This document shows positions 1-11,926 of a stretch of DNA of 64,000 nucleotides, piece by piece. Positions within the stretch are counted from its first letter, which is position 1, and every line of letters starts with the position of its first letter. Source of the DNA: Lumbricus rubellus (taxonomy: Eukaryota > Annelida > Clitellata > Crassiclitellata > Lumbricidae); assembly GCA_945859605.1 (NCBI GenBank), contig OX243816.1, positions 31,819,074-31,883,073 of the forward strand, read 5' to 3'. The notes beneath the pieces were generated by a model. That model made no database searches. It worked only from the letters and a program-made list of their open reading frames with translations, and had not been told where the DNA came from. Both the position numbers and the translations under genes were made by a program.

Positions 1-501
1 TTTCAAATGCCTTGTCAATGCTATTAATTAGTTATAGGGTAGCATAAACCAGACAATTAATAATTGCGTTTACCTAGATTGAGCGGTGTTTCAATATAAA
101 ATAAAGGTCAATAATAAATTTTAATACACAATTCACAAATCTCTCTCATAATTATGTCCGGTTTTTTTATTAATATAATTCTATTAATTTAATCGAACGA
201 AGTTAAACACTTCATTCTCATTGGACGAGGCGAATTAAGGTTCTTAAACGACCGCTTGAATAACGATTCGGAAATTTAACCCAGTACCAATACGGCAATG
301 ATCCAAAACGTATTTGTGATGTGTTTACGGCACTAAATAAATGAGAATATACATACAAACATGCATGCATAATGCATACATCTATAGTGATCATCACAAT
401 TAACTACTTGTCATTGAGGTCAGCATAATAAATAAGCCACATTCATACGTCAGCTTTACTAAAAATATCTAGAATTCATTGTAAGAAGCATTTGTACTGA
501 C

Positions 502-629
502 CTGCTCCGTAACTATGACAACGGAGGATGCGGCAGGGATGCCATGCGTGTGAATCGTCTTCACAGGGACGACGAGAAAGACGAACTGGTAGACGGCGTA
601 CAGCACCAACCAGACGTAGTCCAACCAAT
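502..629 (-). CDS. SOAT: SOAT coding exon 7 (last in window)
   Basis: 128 bp between TTGTAG and CAG|GTCAGT. Encodes [20 protein letters not shown] and then a loop ending SSVVIVTEQ. It ends in phase 0. The following exons lie beyond the left edge, and positions 1-501 show only AT-rich intron. Confidence 0.93.
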
Positions 630-3600
630 CTACAACAGTCAACAGTTAGTAATTATTATTATTATTATTATTATTGACTTTTTATATAGTGCACCATCAG
701 GGTAAACTACTCAGAATTAGGTTGTGGGGCACGGTGTTGTAGTGGTGGCGTCGCTGCCTTGGAACTGGAAGGTTTGAGGTTTGAATCCACCTCGCGGCGT
801 AGGAACCTTGGGCAAGTCCTTCGGGCAAGTCCTTCACTCACTAATTGCTCAGCGCTTCGGCGTGAGATTCCGATGCAGTGTCCGCTCTGCATTCGGCACA
901 GCGCCTCCGAGTAGAGAGAGCTTGAAGGGGCGCTATAACAAGTGCACATACAAACAAACAGAAGTGCTCCCAGTCTAACAATGGCTAAATACGTCAGTTT
1001 TTAAGCGAGAAAGGAACATCGTGGTGTGACCTCTAGGCACAAGGCGGAATGCAAAAGGGAGCCCATTCCAGGTTCTAGAACCAGCCACTGAGAAAGAGCA
1101 CCGCTGCATTGTAGCAGTCTGTGAGCGAGGGGTCAAGAGCTCAGCTTGTTCGGCCGATCGGAGGTCAGATCGCTAATATCCAAGTTTCAACAGATGATCT
1201 CTAGAGTCTAGACATCTGAAAATCATCTTGCAAAAGCACAAGATATATCGCTTCCTGTAAGGCATTCATCAATGATGACAGCAACCTTGGCTTCATGAAT
1301 ATTGTTGCCATGGATACTATGCTAGTATGTTAAAAAAACGTACTTGTTCGCTTGGGCTTTTCCCACATGTTAGCTGCTCTGTAAGGCTCCCCTTGTAGGG
1401 GCATGGCTGTTTTACGGTGCCATAAAATTGTCGTAATTATTATTATTATTATTGCACCTCTTAACAAAAGTACCTCACCACAGGGAAAATAGGTTTTTGT
1501 GATTGGACCAAAGAGCTCTGCCATAACAACACAACAGACCAGAGATCAGTGCTGGCAACGATCCTATTGACCGCCGAGCAAGACAAGCAGGGCCATAACA
1601 TACAGAGAACATCTCAGAAACATTGGAACCCTATACAGCAGAGCTGCAAGAATTTCACAAAGCAAACAATATGTTCATAGACAATAGAAATGCTCTTTCC
1701 TTGTTTCCACTGACTGGTCTAAAGAAAAGGAAGATTTCCTCCACTCACAGGGTTTTCCAGGTCTTCGGTTGTAGGCCCAGTACTGGAAGAGTGGATAGAC
1801 GATGAGGGACGTACTGCTGGCCATGCAAAACCAGACAGACATCACGAGCGGAAATTTCCCAAAAGAAAACATGATCAACCCAAAATCCAACACCACTCTG
1901 CAACACGATCCAAACACAACCGTTAATCTTAATCTGCTACTGCATCTGTAAATTTCTTTGGCATGGCCTTCCACTCATGTTACACTGGAAAACTACACGT
2001 AGTTAATTTTGCCTGTGCAAACACTAAAAGACTTTGTACGAAAACAGCTTATCCACTCATTTAGAATGATCCCTCCCATCAACATATTTACAGCTCATCC
2101 AACCTTCCTCTTTCAAAAGCTCCAGCATGCAAGTTTAAATTAAGCCTAACATGCAGAGTTTAAAAATGCGTATCTAGAACTTGCTCTATGGTCTTCGTGG
2201 TCTATGTCCTACATGGTTACTTAAGTCTGTAATTAATAACTCCATCAATGATTTTCTATGTAACACGTCGTTTAGTATGGAATCTACTATTCAATCTCCA
2301 TCACGTGCCACATCGCACATAGGTGGCCCCATTTTAGCGAAACTCTGGCCCGCTCTTTGTATCGCAATCTAGTGCTAAATTTGTGTTTATTACACACTGA
2401 CACCTGCTTCGGGACCAATAAAAATGCCATGTCATGCGCTACGTTTAAACAGCTAAGCCATATACGAAGTCATTGACATTCACAACATTTGTCATAGCAG
2501 AATAAGACACTTGTTTCAGAATTGGTGGGAGGGTGGCACTTAAAAGCCATGAAAAAGATGGACAGACGATATTTCCATTGTGATGCAAGTGCTTAAAAAC
2601 GGTAGAGAATTCCTAGTGAGCCAATGGTGCAATCGTGTCTGATCCAGTGGCAATCTCTACCTGACTTTTGGTCTTTGGAAGTGAACACAGTCAAGCATGC
2701 ATAAATAGGCAGCTCAGACCATGATGGAGATTCACCTTTTTAAATCCAGAACCTCTGAAAGACCTACAGTGCTATACATATGTTTAATACATACTACACT
2801 TACAAGTACCGAGTATACACAACACAAACACAAGTAACACAAACCCACTTACCTTCCTTGGTCCATGAAATCACAGACAAGTGTGTTGAGCATGAAGACA
2901 ATGAGAATGGCAACGAATATGTGATAAATCGTCCGTATGTGACTGATCTCCAACAGCTCCCTGTAACATAATAATAACGCAGTCTACTACAGTCACAGAA
3001 AATGATCACTGCCACACATACGTGTACGTCTCTTTAAAACAATAAGATGTAGCACACTACATCATCCTCATCAATTCTAGACATCAACCTTTTGGCAGCA
3101 ACAGGTACGAATAAATTATCTACACTATTCTTGGTCCATGTTTGTCAAGTTCATTACTCTGCATAGTGTTAGCTATTCAAAGTTTGTTTGTATGTGCACT
3201 TGTTATAGCGCCTTACGCTGTGACTTGAGGTGGATTCGAACCTGCAACCCTCCAGATGCAAGGCGACGAACATACCCACTACACCACTGCGCCCCACAAA
3301 GTGACGTTATGTATTCGTTTATGTGATCTATTCAACGTAGTCTTGCTCTGCTTTTGGTTCCTACTTCTTCGAATCCTGCTTGCAATGCATCGAGTGATAT
3401 CTCTCTCTCCCCCTCTCTCTCCCTCCCTCTCTCTGTCTGTCTCTCAGTCTGTCTATCTCTCCCTCTCTACAAGTTCAAGCCATATATAAAATAATTTGAT
3501 GGTCTGCCCATCTAGAGTTCTGAAAAGAAAGCATCGAAGCTGGGCCAAGGGGAAATGTCACTACAAAACAAAAACAGATTTTGTTAAAACTTACGAAAGA

Positions 3601-6600
3601 ATCGATCTTCGAGCGATGAAAACTTTTCCGGACAATTCTCCATTCTTTCGTCTGTTTTGAAAAAGCAGCGTGATTTTAATTTACAAGATCTGCGAATGAG
3701 TATAATTTGTAAATATACTGCAAGCATAACTTAAGCAGTGAAATGAGACAGCGCTAAGGTAATGCCTAGCTCAAGCAAAGCAAAGTATGGCAAGGCAAGT
3801 GTAACAATCTTACACTAAAAGTACATATTGGAAGCTCAAGAAACAATTTCAGCCTATCTAAGTTGCAATATGTTTGAGGTCTGTGTATTCTAATAATTAG
3901 GCAGATATAACACATACAGATAGGCATTTGTGTCAATATACACACGCGCACACACACACACATACACACACACACACACACACAGCTGATGTAGAGACAG
4001 TTAGGTGAACCAATGCAAGATAATGACAGATAAGGTCAGAGCATTTTTATTATCAACATTGCTGCTGATGACTGTCGTTTTTTGCAGGCATACACAAGCA
4101 AAACGTCAGAGTCAGAAAATCCATAACAGTCGAGTAATAGAGAAACTTTCAGAGAACGACGAAAAATCGAAATGTTTAATCAATAGAATGAATTTTAAAG
4201 CATGCTGGTTCCAGATGTCTATAATTAATCACTAGTCACACGGGCCTAACAACGAGCGCAGGAGTCCTCCATCCTGGTTCTGTCTTTCACAACTGACTGT
4301 CTAACTCTGTGTGTAATTGTGTATCTATCTATCTATCTGTCTGTGTGTCTAACTCTGCATGTACCTGTCTGTCTGTCTGTCTGTCTGTCTGTCTTTCTGT
4401 GTGTATTTTATACATCATCAGTAATGAATCAAAACAGTTGTGGGCCGATTCTGTTTCTCCGCTCCACAATTCATGTCACGCTGAGCGTATTTCTACCACG
4501 CAAATCGACTAATGACATCAACAATTGACTGAGATAATGATACAGGATGCAACTCTCGCAAACCGATAGATCTCCTAAGAACAGTTGCACGCAATTCACA
4601 ACATATTATGCCAGCTAAAAACCTGTAACAACTATTTTTAATGCACACTTGGACTTTGTCAAATCATCCTTCACTGCGACTAAACACCTTTGGACCACTT
4701 GGCCGAATCATTTAACCACCAAGAGATCAACTTTAATGACAAGATGCAATGCTTTTCCAGTTACTTTTAGTACACGCAAGATTTGTCATTAATATAAAAA
4801 TATGTCCTTCCTAACACCAGACAATCAATCTGCCTATACCACTAGTCTCATAGTAGCATGTTTGAAAGCCAATGTTATTGTTTAATGCCACATAATCTGC
4901 AAAACAATCAACTAAGTCAAGCATCAAATATTCCAGACACAATACAATAAAACTTTGTGAGGTCAAACTTGTGAGTAAACAAATGATGACAAATGACATA
5001 TATTCTAAACATTACAAACAAATACTATAATCAAATATTATAAACAAATGACATATTCTATGTCCTCATTAATACTATTCACCCAGCATATGTAGTCTTT
5101 GTAATCTCCATTTGTTTTACCCCCCCAGGACACATAAGTAACTCAAATCCTACATTCTCAGCTGTGGCTGGGCTGGGAGCGCTTCTCAGTAGGTCTATTG
5201 AAGAGGCGCCATATAAATTCTTGGAATGAAACATAAACATATTCTAAATAAAAAACCATGCACATGTTTGACAAAACTACAGTCTGCTTAAACGAGCAAC
5301 GAGTGAGACTCACGAGTGAGTCTTTGGAATGCCATTCACAGTAGGTGACTGCTCAATCTTCTCAACTTCCTGCACAAAATCTTCCACGACATCTTGCAGC
5401 TGTCTCTCGAAATTCTCCAAAAGATCCGACTTCAGTTTCTGTACAGAAATAAAACACAAAATGTCGGCCAGAGTTTCTAAATATAACACAGCAGGATAAC
5501 TGTTTACACGTAAACAACTTTTGCCTAACCGAATGCAAGGTGGAGCCGCAAGACATGGAAAACTACAACTTGCATCGAGTTCAGATAAAGGAGGTCAAGG
5601 TCAGATCAGTACACCGGCAAATGATACTATGAAACTGGCAACTTAGGAAAAGGTACAGATTGGCCGCGAAAATCAATGTAAATTCCTGCACAGCTCAATT
5701 CAGAAACAGCCTCAACAGATATCATACGATATGATGTACAGAAAAGTACTACAGATTGGCCGCGAAAATTAACGAAAATTCTTGCAGCTCAATTCAGAAA
5801 CAGCCTCAACAGATATCATAATTCTTGACACCAGGCATTTGACAGCGATGGGTACGAATAAATGATTTAAATTGTCCTAAGTTATTCCACAAGTCCTTGA
5901 TCTCCAAGCGAAAATTTTATATCATCATTTATACCATTTATTCAGCATAGTGTTCGTCAGCAATTTTTTCCTTTCATTCATAAGGAAAGGCAATTCACGG
6001 CTAAAGTCAAGAGATGCAGGCAAGAACCGGTATCCTTATACTAGAGAATATTAATGACTAAATGACCGTGGTTTCGATAGAAGCGACCATCAACAGCAGC
6101 CTAGCACATAACACATCATACATGTGGCTGTGTGAGTGAGTGTGTTATAAGTCATTAGATGACATTAGATACACGGACACTTTGTCACATGTCAGTAAAT
6201 GGCAATGTAAAATTTAGAATATCCATTCCTATGGCTTGGCAGAACTTGTCAGATCTATTTCAACTGTATAAGCTTCATGGGTTCACATGTCAAGAGACAA
6301 CACTCATCCAGAACCTTGAGTCTCATCAATAAACAATTAATTGTGCTGAAGAAGAAGAAGAAATGCATAACTCACCGCAGCCTTGTCTCGGATCCTCTGC
6401 ATGTTTACATCCTTATGTTCGCAACCTTTGAATCCATCCACTGTAGAAACAAACAACAGCAACGTTAGAGTTCATGAATAACAAAACAAATATCATGCAA
6501 AACGATCAAAAAGACTGCAGAGAGAGATTACGTGAAACAAACATTTTCCATCAAATATTTCCAAGATACTATGCATGTATGTATGTATGTATGTATGTAT

Positions 6601-7979
6601 GTATGTATGTGTATGTATGATTGTATGTATGCATGTATTATGAGCACTTGTCATAGTGCCCCTTCAAGATTCTACTAAGAGGCGCTCCCGACTACAGCAC
6701 AGACACTGAAGCCGAGTTTCATGCCGAAGCGCATGAGCAAATGCGAATGAAGGACTTGCTCAGGGTCCCTATATGCGACGGCATGAGATGGATTCGAACC
6801 CGCAACCTTCTATCTCAAGGCCCCGAACATGCGCCTAAGGCGCCAAACATACCTCTACACCACTGCGCCCCAAACTGGTTGGTCCTCCTGTTCATAGCTT
6901 TAAGAAGCACTGCACTGTCCAGTCTGTTCTGCTTTCAATAGTCAGCATGAAGCACAGAATGCCTAGATCCTCCGAAGACTAAAGTTCAAACTTAGTTCTT
7001 AGCGTGTTATTGTAGACAGCCGTCCGTCCTACTTATGGTTGGGCCAATTGACAAATGTTATTTTGCTGATTCATAATTCAACCCAATTAATCAACAAAAT
7101 TTATTTTTATCTGGTTCTGAAGTACCGACAAAGTGATTTTTCAATTGTGTGTGTCTATTTCTAGCACGATAAAGTCAACCTGGTATATGATCAATTACTG
7201 ATGTTTTTCTTACAAACTCATAATAACTGGTATTTTTTAAATTTATAATATTCATTGGACAAAAAATTACTTCATTTGGTATTTAAAATTTTGGCAGTCC
7301 AAGGGTGCACAGATTCACATTAACCAGTCCTGTAAAAATTCAGCGAAAAAATTTGCAAATCAAAATTCGGTACAGCTCAAGTCCTACGTCAATACACTAT
7401 CATAGAGGATAGTATTTCAATCTTCATGCACCAGTCACCATGTGAACCTCATTTAAAGTGTATGCTGGCAATTTTGCTAAGCAATCAAAATGTTGCAACT
7501 AATCAGTGCTCAACTAAAATAAAATTCAGTAACTATAACCACAAATAAACAAAAATAACTAACCATCAAGTTCTGCAACTAAATCAAAATCTGTAAGAAG
7601 AATCACTAGGAAACACAAGCTACTTATTCTGAGGACTAAATTCTGAGTTACTAGATCCTCACTCCCCAATATGCCACAGTATTCTAACGCAACTGCCTCA
7701 ATGTGGGTCCCAATCCAATCTCCATGTACAATATCCTACATCCCAGCACAGTATGTACCTTAGCACCTGCTATGCACTAAAACTAGGCTATCTCAAAATC
7801 AGCCTACTATTCCTCTGGTCCTCCTTCACCTCAGGTAGCTCCTCCCACTCATCAATGGTTCAGTAATGTCAGCTATTATCATGGGCAACTGCTGGCCATC
7901 AATAAAGAGCTTCACCAGAGATCTGAGCTTCACATTTTTTGAGTAATTAACTTAAACACAGACAGATGACCAGCCAGCC

Positions 7980-8030
<51 letters not shown>

Positions 8031-8270
8031 GACAGACAGACAGACAGACAGAGAGAAGAGAGAGAGATTTACAAACGCAACCAATCATGGTCATTTATAC
8101 AAAGATCCACATTCAGTATTCCTCCATGTAAACTAAATGATCAGGTAACACAAACAACAACAACATGGTAAACACTACTTATGATTCTGCTCACCTTACA
8201 AATGACATATATATATGCAAGGCTAAAGAAGCATGTGCATATACACCCTAAGGTATATGTATAAGCACAT

Positions 8271-8341
<71 letters not shown>

Positions 8342-11300
8342 ATATATATATATATAATATTAGTAATTATATGTAAGATAATTTGAATATGTAATACCAG
8401 GTTCATGTATATGTAGCAAAACAGGTCACCACACTCTGCAGACAACTCACACAACAAAGGTGGCTGTTGCCTGTCAAATAATAATGAAAGGAGAGATAGA
8501 CAGAGAAGGGAGAAGAACAACCTGGACGAGGGGAGGGGAGGCTTCCATGCGACGAGTGCCTAACAAAAACTAAACAGTCACCCGCAAGTTTTTTTTTAGA
8601 CAGCCCTAAGTCTGCTTGTAACTTCTCTGAGTTTTTTTTCATTAAGTGCAGATGAAAATAAATGAATAAACAGAAGTTTGCACACCTGTCTAATGTTCCT
8701 TAGAAGCAAATCAAATGGTCTTCTCTTAAGAGCAAATTATCTTTCCTAACCAACAGATTTTTAGCTAGATCAACGCAAGTGACTAAGTTACTGCGAAAAT
8801 AAGAAGAAATAAGTCACACGTGCTCAACTAGACACCATGTAGCAACTTCACTTACATGTATGTCAAAAATGTCCATGTACACATGTAAAAAAACGTCAAT
8901 GTTAATGGGATTTCACAGTTGAGAGAGCACCAAAGACAGACCAGGTATACAACCAGACCTACAGTCATAGGTACAGACATACCCAAAGATCTACATTACA
9001 GTGTCAGAAGCATGGCTATTATAACAGGGAGACCCTCTGCTGGCTGACAAGTGCAACTCTTTGGTGTCTGTGCTAGGAGAAACCCAAGTAAACAATGACA
9101 CAGTCACACAGCAGAAGAAGTCAAGTGCTCAGTCCTAATTAAAGAATCGGCAGATCAACCAACACATGCAATGATTTCCAAAAAGAATGAGCACTGGTCC
9201 CATTTCTGCAAGATCAAAACACAGATTAATTTGAACGCTTTTATCTCAGTGTTAGCAAAGGCCTCCCACTCCCCTCCTCCCCATACCCCAGTTATTAACT
9301 TAGCCCTGCCATGACAACCTAATGACTTCTACATTGCTACATAAGCAAGAGATTGCAACCCCTTACACAAAAGACTGGCTGAAATCTTTCCCTGATCACT
9401 ACAACCATAAAAGAACCACAGATATACAAACAGACACATTCACACATACAGTATATACATGCGCACATACAATACATATACATGTAAAACATTATGCCAA
9501 ACAAATTTTTTCGAGGGCTAGCGGCATCTGTTGTCATAAGCCCAAGGTTGTCAAATCTGGATTCATCCATACATACAAGTGCACGTGCAGACACTTACAT
9601 GCATGTGTTTATACAATTATACGCACAAACATTGGAGTTAAGCATATTATCTCCTATCAATCAAACATTGTTTATAAATCACTCAAGTCTTTTTTAGCCA
9701 TGGCTGGGCTTTGGAGGGCTCTTGAGTAGGTTTCTTGAAGCTCTGCTATACAAGTCTGTACAAAAAATGAACACATAAACATGCACATTCGTATATACCG
9801 TACATATATAGTCACAGGCATACATGTGCAAATTCATGCAAATTATACATGCACATGTACATGTATACATGCACAATTGTGCACAGCATGTATAAAAACG
9901 TACATGGATAATTATACCAATACACATAGAGACAGACAAACAGACAGACAGACCAAAAAGAACAGACCCAAAATCATGTGACATGTCCGATAAAAAATTG
10001 TCATCATTTCTCAACAGTCATCTTTAACGTTAAGTAATAAGTCACGATTATTAATAGAGGCGATATAGTGAATAATTCACAGAAAGAAACTATCCCAGCC
10101 TGCTCAGCGCTCACCCACCAGTTTCATCGCTTTATCTTATCAATGACATGTTATGTGTACAGCAATCATAGTCACCAGTAGTCATGCTGACCTAGACAAA
10201 ATTAATCAAGGAGGAGATATGAAGGAGGTCTACTCTGTCAGGCACCCTATTCTTATCACACACACCCACTCCCCCTCAATCATCCAATTGCCTTTAACAG
10301 TTTTTAAGAAAACTTTGACCCCGACTTGTAGTCTAATCAAGTGGTGTCTACATGTCTAGTGCCAGTCACAAGCTGAAGCACTCAGTTGATCTCTGCGCCG
10401 TTGTCAAGTATGTTTTGAGATATTATCACTGATTTGCAACAACCTTTGATCCTTTCTTATCTTTGCGAAATACCATGAGCTGTTCTTTTAATAATTCTGC
10501 TTGTCATAAACTAATTAGCAAACTCATTCCATTCAGTTACATAGTCATATGGATCATCATCATTTACTCAGATCAGCAATAGTCTCATAATTTTAATTTT
10601 AATCCAACAGCCTTGTAAGCATCGATGAAAGCAAAAGCTTTGGTAATATATCCATCCTGAAGACACAATCACAAAGCACTTCACAGGCGCCTGCTTTGTT
10701 TACTTTTAAAAGCACAATGACACTTGGCCAACACATGTTGCAAAATAACCATAACAACCTGGTACGCACACCTTGTCATATGCCTTGAGATAATTCTCTG
10801 CCTGGTAAAAATTGCCTTACAATTGACTCCTTTGACACTTGATTTTTTATACCATAAGATGCAAACTTGCATGTGTGCTATATATAAGCCCCAGAATTAT
10901 CAGATCCCAAATCTGTCTAATAGAAGTGTGACCTCGCAGGACCAAAAGCTCCCCTTGCTGAACAGCAAATAGTTTGAAGGGCTGCAGTCAGAGATCAAGC
11001 AAGTAAGAAGAAGCACAACCAAGAAGGCAAGCCAAACATGTGCAGCAACTTGGCAGGAGTTGCACAGGGAGCCGTTAAAGAACATTGCGCATAGACAGAA
11101 GAATATTTTCAAAATTTAGACTTCGTGTAATATGTGAAGTCAGTCATCCCGATTTAAGATTCAGTCAGCGATGTGCAGTATAATAATCAAACTAACAGCT
11201 CTTCATCAACTCTTCCACATTCGAGTGCCATCTTTCCCCCCAATTGCACAAGAAACGCACCTCTCCAACCTATGATCAATAAACTCTAGTAATAGTTCTA

Positions 11301-11926
11301 CCTACATCGGCAACGTATAAAACACTTTGTCGGTGTTGTATTATCTTTTGCATGGGTTTTAAAGTGGTCGGGTAAAGTAAAAAAGACAACTCAATCGAAG
11401 TCTTGGTAAACATTAACATCCAGCCATCTAATTTTTTGGGTCATTTATCTGTAGACAAATGTGTCTTTCTTCAACAGCCATGTCCCTTAAAAATAAATTA
11501 TATCACTCAGCAAATATTTCAAATGGTCTTGAAACAAACATGTGCAGTAGGTTGAAGGATATGAAGATAGTGACAGTGATAATATCAAACACACACACAC
11601 ACCATTTGCAACCGTCCCGACCGTCTACCTCGCTGCGTCTTGACCTGGAACCGTTTCTGATCTTACATCATATCGATTTTGTTTTTACTACACGTTGCCT
11701 TTAAAGTTTAAGAGTTTCCGATTAAGTACATCCCGGACATTGAACACAGCTGACTTAACGAACTCAAACGTGACCATTCAGCAAGACACGATGACATGCT
11801 CCTAGAACACAAATTATTTCATTTACCATATTAATCCAGATTGGTTTGCTTACCGGACGATTTCCTATCGTTGATAAACGGACCATTTTCCTCTTTCTTA
11901 ACCGACTGGTCTTCCGTCCCCTCCAT
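502..11926 (-). CDS. SOAT: Sterol O-acyltransferase (ACAT/SOAT), 5' seven coding exons, gene runs off left edge
   Basis: An ER multi-pass enzyme of the MBOAT family that esterifies cholesterol or related sterols with fatty acyl-CoA. Coding exons, in order: 11926-11854, 6440-6376, 5438-5314, 3651-3595, 2960-2853, 1897-1749, 629-502. They total 705 nt, exactly 235 codons, and every junction phase matches. The start is the first ATG after an in-frame TAG, in a good context (AAACAATGG). Recognition rests on [16 protein letters not shown] (about 95-110) followed by [11 protein letters not shown], which closely follow the SOAT N-terminal consensus, then [12 protein letters not shown] in a membrane segment, and VTEQ ending the last visible exon just where SOAT continues with its EQxR block. 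Residues 40-75 are charged and probably helical, like the cytosolic N-terminus of SOAT. DGAT1 is the nearest alternative but lacks this SOAT-type start. The catalytic Asn/His lie in later exons outside the window. SOAT1 and SOAT2 cannot be told apart here. Confidence 0.93.
726..960 (+). repeat. tRNA-derived SINE, full-length copy
   Basis: Begins GGGGCACGGTGTTGTAGTGG (A-box-like) with a B-box-like GGTTTGAATCC, then a body that ends in GGGGCGCTATAACAAGTGC and a CATACAAACAAA tail. Related copies occur at 53470, 59734, 44728, 3182 and 6641. This copy has a small internal duplication of GGGCAAGTCCTTC. It lies in SOAT intron 6 in antisense orientation. Confidence 0.85.
1015..1160 (-). mobile_element. 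Old LINE 3'-end remnant
   Basis: GGCACAAGGCGGAATGC, CCATTCCAGGTTCTAGAACC and GAGCTCAGCTTGTTCGGCC resemble the antisense of the reverse-transcriptase C-terminal region seen at 40975-41340 and 51335-51785. Heavily diverged; only the similarity to those copies supports the call. Confidence 0.35.
1340..1455 (+). repeat. (ATT)n-tailed dispersed repeat, copy 1
   Basis: The stretch CTCTGTAAGGCTCCCCTTGT, then GGCATGGCTGTTTTACGGTG and CATAAAATTGTC plus (ATT)n, matches 42855-42950 (CTCTAGGTACCCTTGTAATG, then GGCGTGGCTGTGTTACGGC). Two copies sharing a body and the same simple tail suggest a retroposed element 3' end. Confidence 0.5.
1749..1897 (-). CDS. SOAT: SOAT coding exon 6
   Basis: 149 bp between GTTGCAG and CCCT|GTGAGT. 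Completes an Arg codon, then [20 protein letters not shown] and a membrane segment ending [12 protein letters not shown]. The FGKFP and FQxWA spacing is that of SOAT. Confidence 0.95.
2853..2960 (-). CDS. SOAT: SOAT coding exon 5 (first membrane segment)
   Basis: 108 bp between TTACAG and GGAAG|GTAAGT. Encodes [15 protein letters not shown] followed by a hydrophobic segment ([16 protein letters not shown]) that would be the first transmembrane helix. Confidence 0.95.
3182..3296 (-). repeat. SINE copy with internal deletion
   Basis: Reverse orientation. The 3' end (GTTTGTATGTGCACTTGTTA) joins almost directly to the tRNA-like head (GGTGGATTCGAACCTGCAACC, ending CACTGCGCCCCA). The central body found in other copies is missing. 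Confidence 0.75.
3397..3472. repeat. CT-rich simple repeat
   Basis: Interrupted TCTC/TCTG tract in SOAT intron 4. No coding potential. Confidence 0.8.
3595..3651 (-). CDS. SOAT: SOAT coding exon 4
   Basis: 57-bp micro-exon between AAAACAG and TTTC|GTAAGT. Encodes [18 protein letters not shown] and shares a Ser codon with the next exon. GKVFIARRS is the most diagnostic SOAT signature in the window. Confidence 0.93.
3941..3984. repeat. (CA)n microsatellite
   Basis: Dinucleotide CA run with a few CG and TA interruptions, in SOAT intron 3. Confidence 0.9.
4359..4396. repeat. (CTGT)n microsatellite
   Basis: About nine CTGT units preceded by a short (ATCT)n run. The surrounding 3985-5150 intron DNA shows no gene. 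Confidence 0.9.
5155..5225 (+). repeat. Truncated 3' end of a SINE-like repeat
   Basis: GGGAGCGCTTCTCAGTAGG followed by GAAGAGGCGCCATATAAAT resembles the GGGAGCGNCTCTGAGTAG...GAAGGGGCGCTATA end shared by SINE copies here. A similar short piece is at 9690-9765. Weak, based only on end similarity. Confidence 0.4.
5314..5438 (-). CDS. SOAT: SOAT coding exon 3
   Basis: 125 bp between TGTACAG and TC|GTGAGT. It begins [14 protein letters not shown] and continues with an acidic amphipathic segment ([12 protein letters not shown]), matching in position the oligomerising cytosolic region of vertebrate SOAT. Confidence 0.88.
5650..5822. repeat. Imperfect tandem duplication, ~96-bp spacing
   Basis: CAGATTGGCCGCGAAAAT and TTCAGAAACAGCCTCAACAG both occur twice in the same order, starting near 5655 and 5752. 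Intronic. Confidence 0.85.
6376..6440 (-). CDS. SOAT: SOAT coding exon 2
   Basis: 65 bp between acceptor TTTCTACAG and donor GCG|GTGAGT. It completes a Val codon and encodes a charged stretch ending MQRIRDKAA, the start of the predicted N-terminal helix. Short, but its phase fits both neighbours. Confidence 0.8.
6570..6635. repeat. (ATGT)n microsatellite
   Basis: GTAT/ATGT tetranucleotide run directly abutting the 3' end of the reverse-oriented SINE at 6641, so it may have grown from the SINE tail. Confidence 0.9.
6641..6872 (-). repeat. tRNA-derived SINE, near full length
   Basis: Reverse copy from GAGCACTTGTCATAGTGCCC to CACCACTGCGCCCC. B-box antisense is GGATTCGAACCC. Contains a short local duplication near 6825-6850 (GAACATGCGCC / CCAAACATAC). 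In SOAT intron 1. Confidence 0.85.
6873..7980. other. Intronic DNA, no feature seen
   Basis: AT-rich SOAT intron 1 sequence. I see no exon, RNA gene or repeat homologous to others in the window. Confidence 0.6.
7981..8051. repeat. (GACA)n microsatellite
   Basis: About 17 GACA units with one GAGACA interruption, followed by GA-rich DNA. Confidence 0.95.
8272..8357. repeat. Compound (CA)n-(TA)n microsatellite
   Basis: Uninterrupted CA run to about 8340, then TA units. In SOAT intron 1. Confidence 0.95.
8358..11853. other. SOAT intron 1 remainder, no gene seen
   Basis: Contains a CATACA-rich stretch near 9420-9620 and 9780-9960 and a weak SINE-like 3' end at 9690-9765. Predicted ORFs here are short, low-complexity or unlike protein. 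No convincing exon on either strand. Confidence 0.5.
11854..11926 (-). CDS. SOAT: SOAT coding exon 1 (start codon)
   Basis: Encodes [15 protein letters not shown] and nine more residues, then one base of a split codon. The donor is G|GTAAGC. The reading frame is closed by TAG eight codons upstream of the ATG, so this is the likely initiation codon. The first intron is long (5.4 kb). Confidence 0.8.

Noticed and set aside
726..780. Functional tRNA gene
   Set aside because: A and B boxes are present but the acceptor stem and anticodon arm do not form; the DNA continues into a SINE body.
8403..8642. 79-residue minus-strand ORF
   Set aside because: Lies in SOAT intron 1, has no domain and overlaps other random frames.
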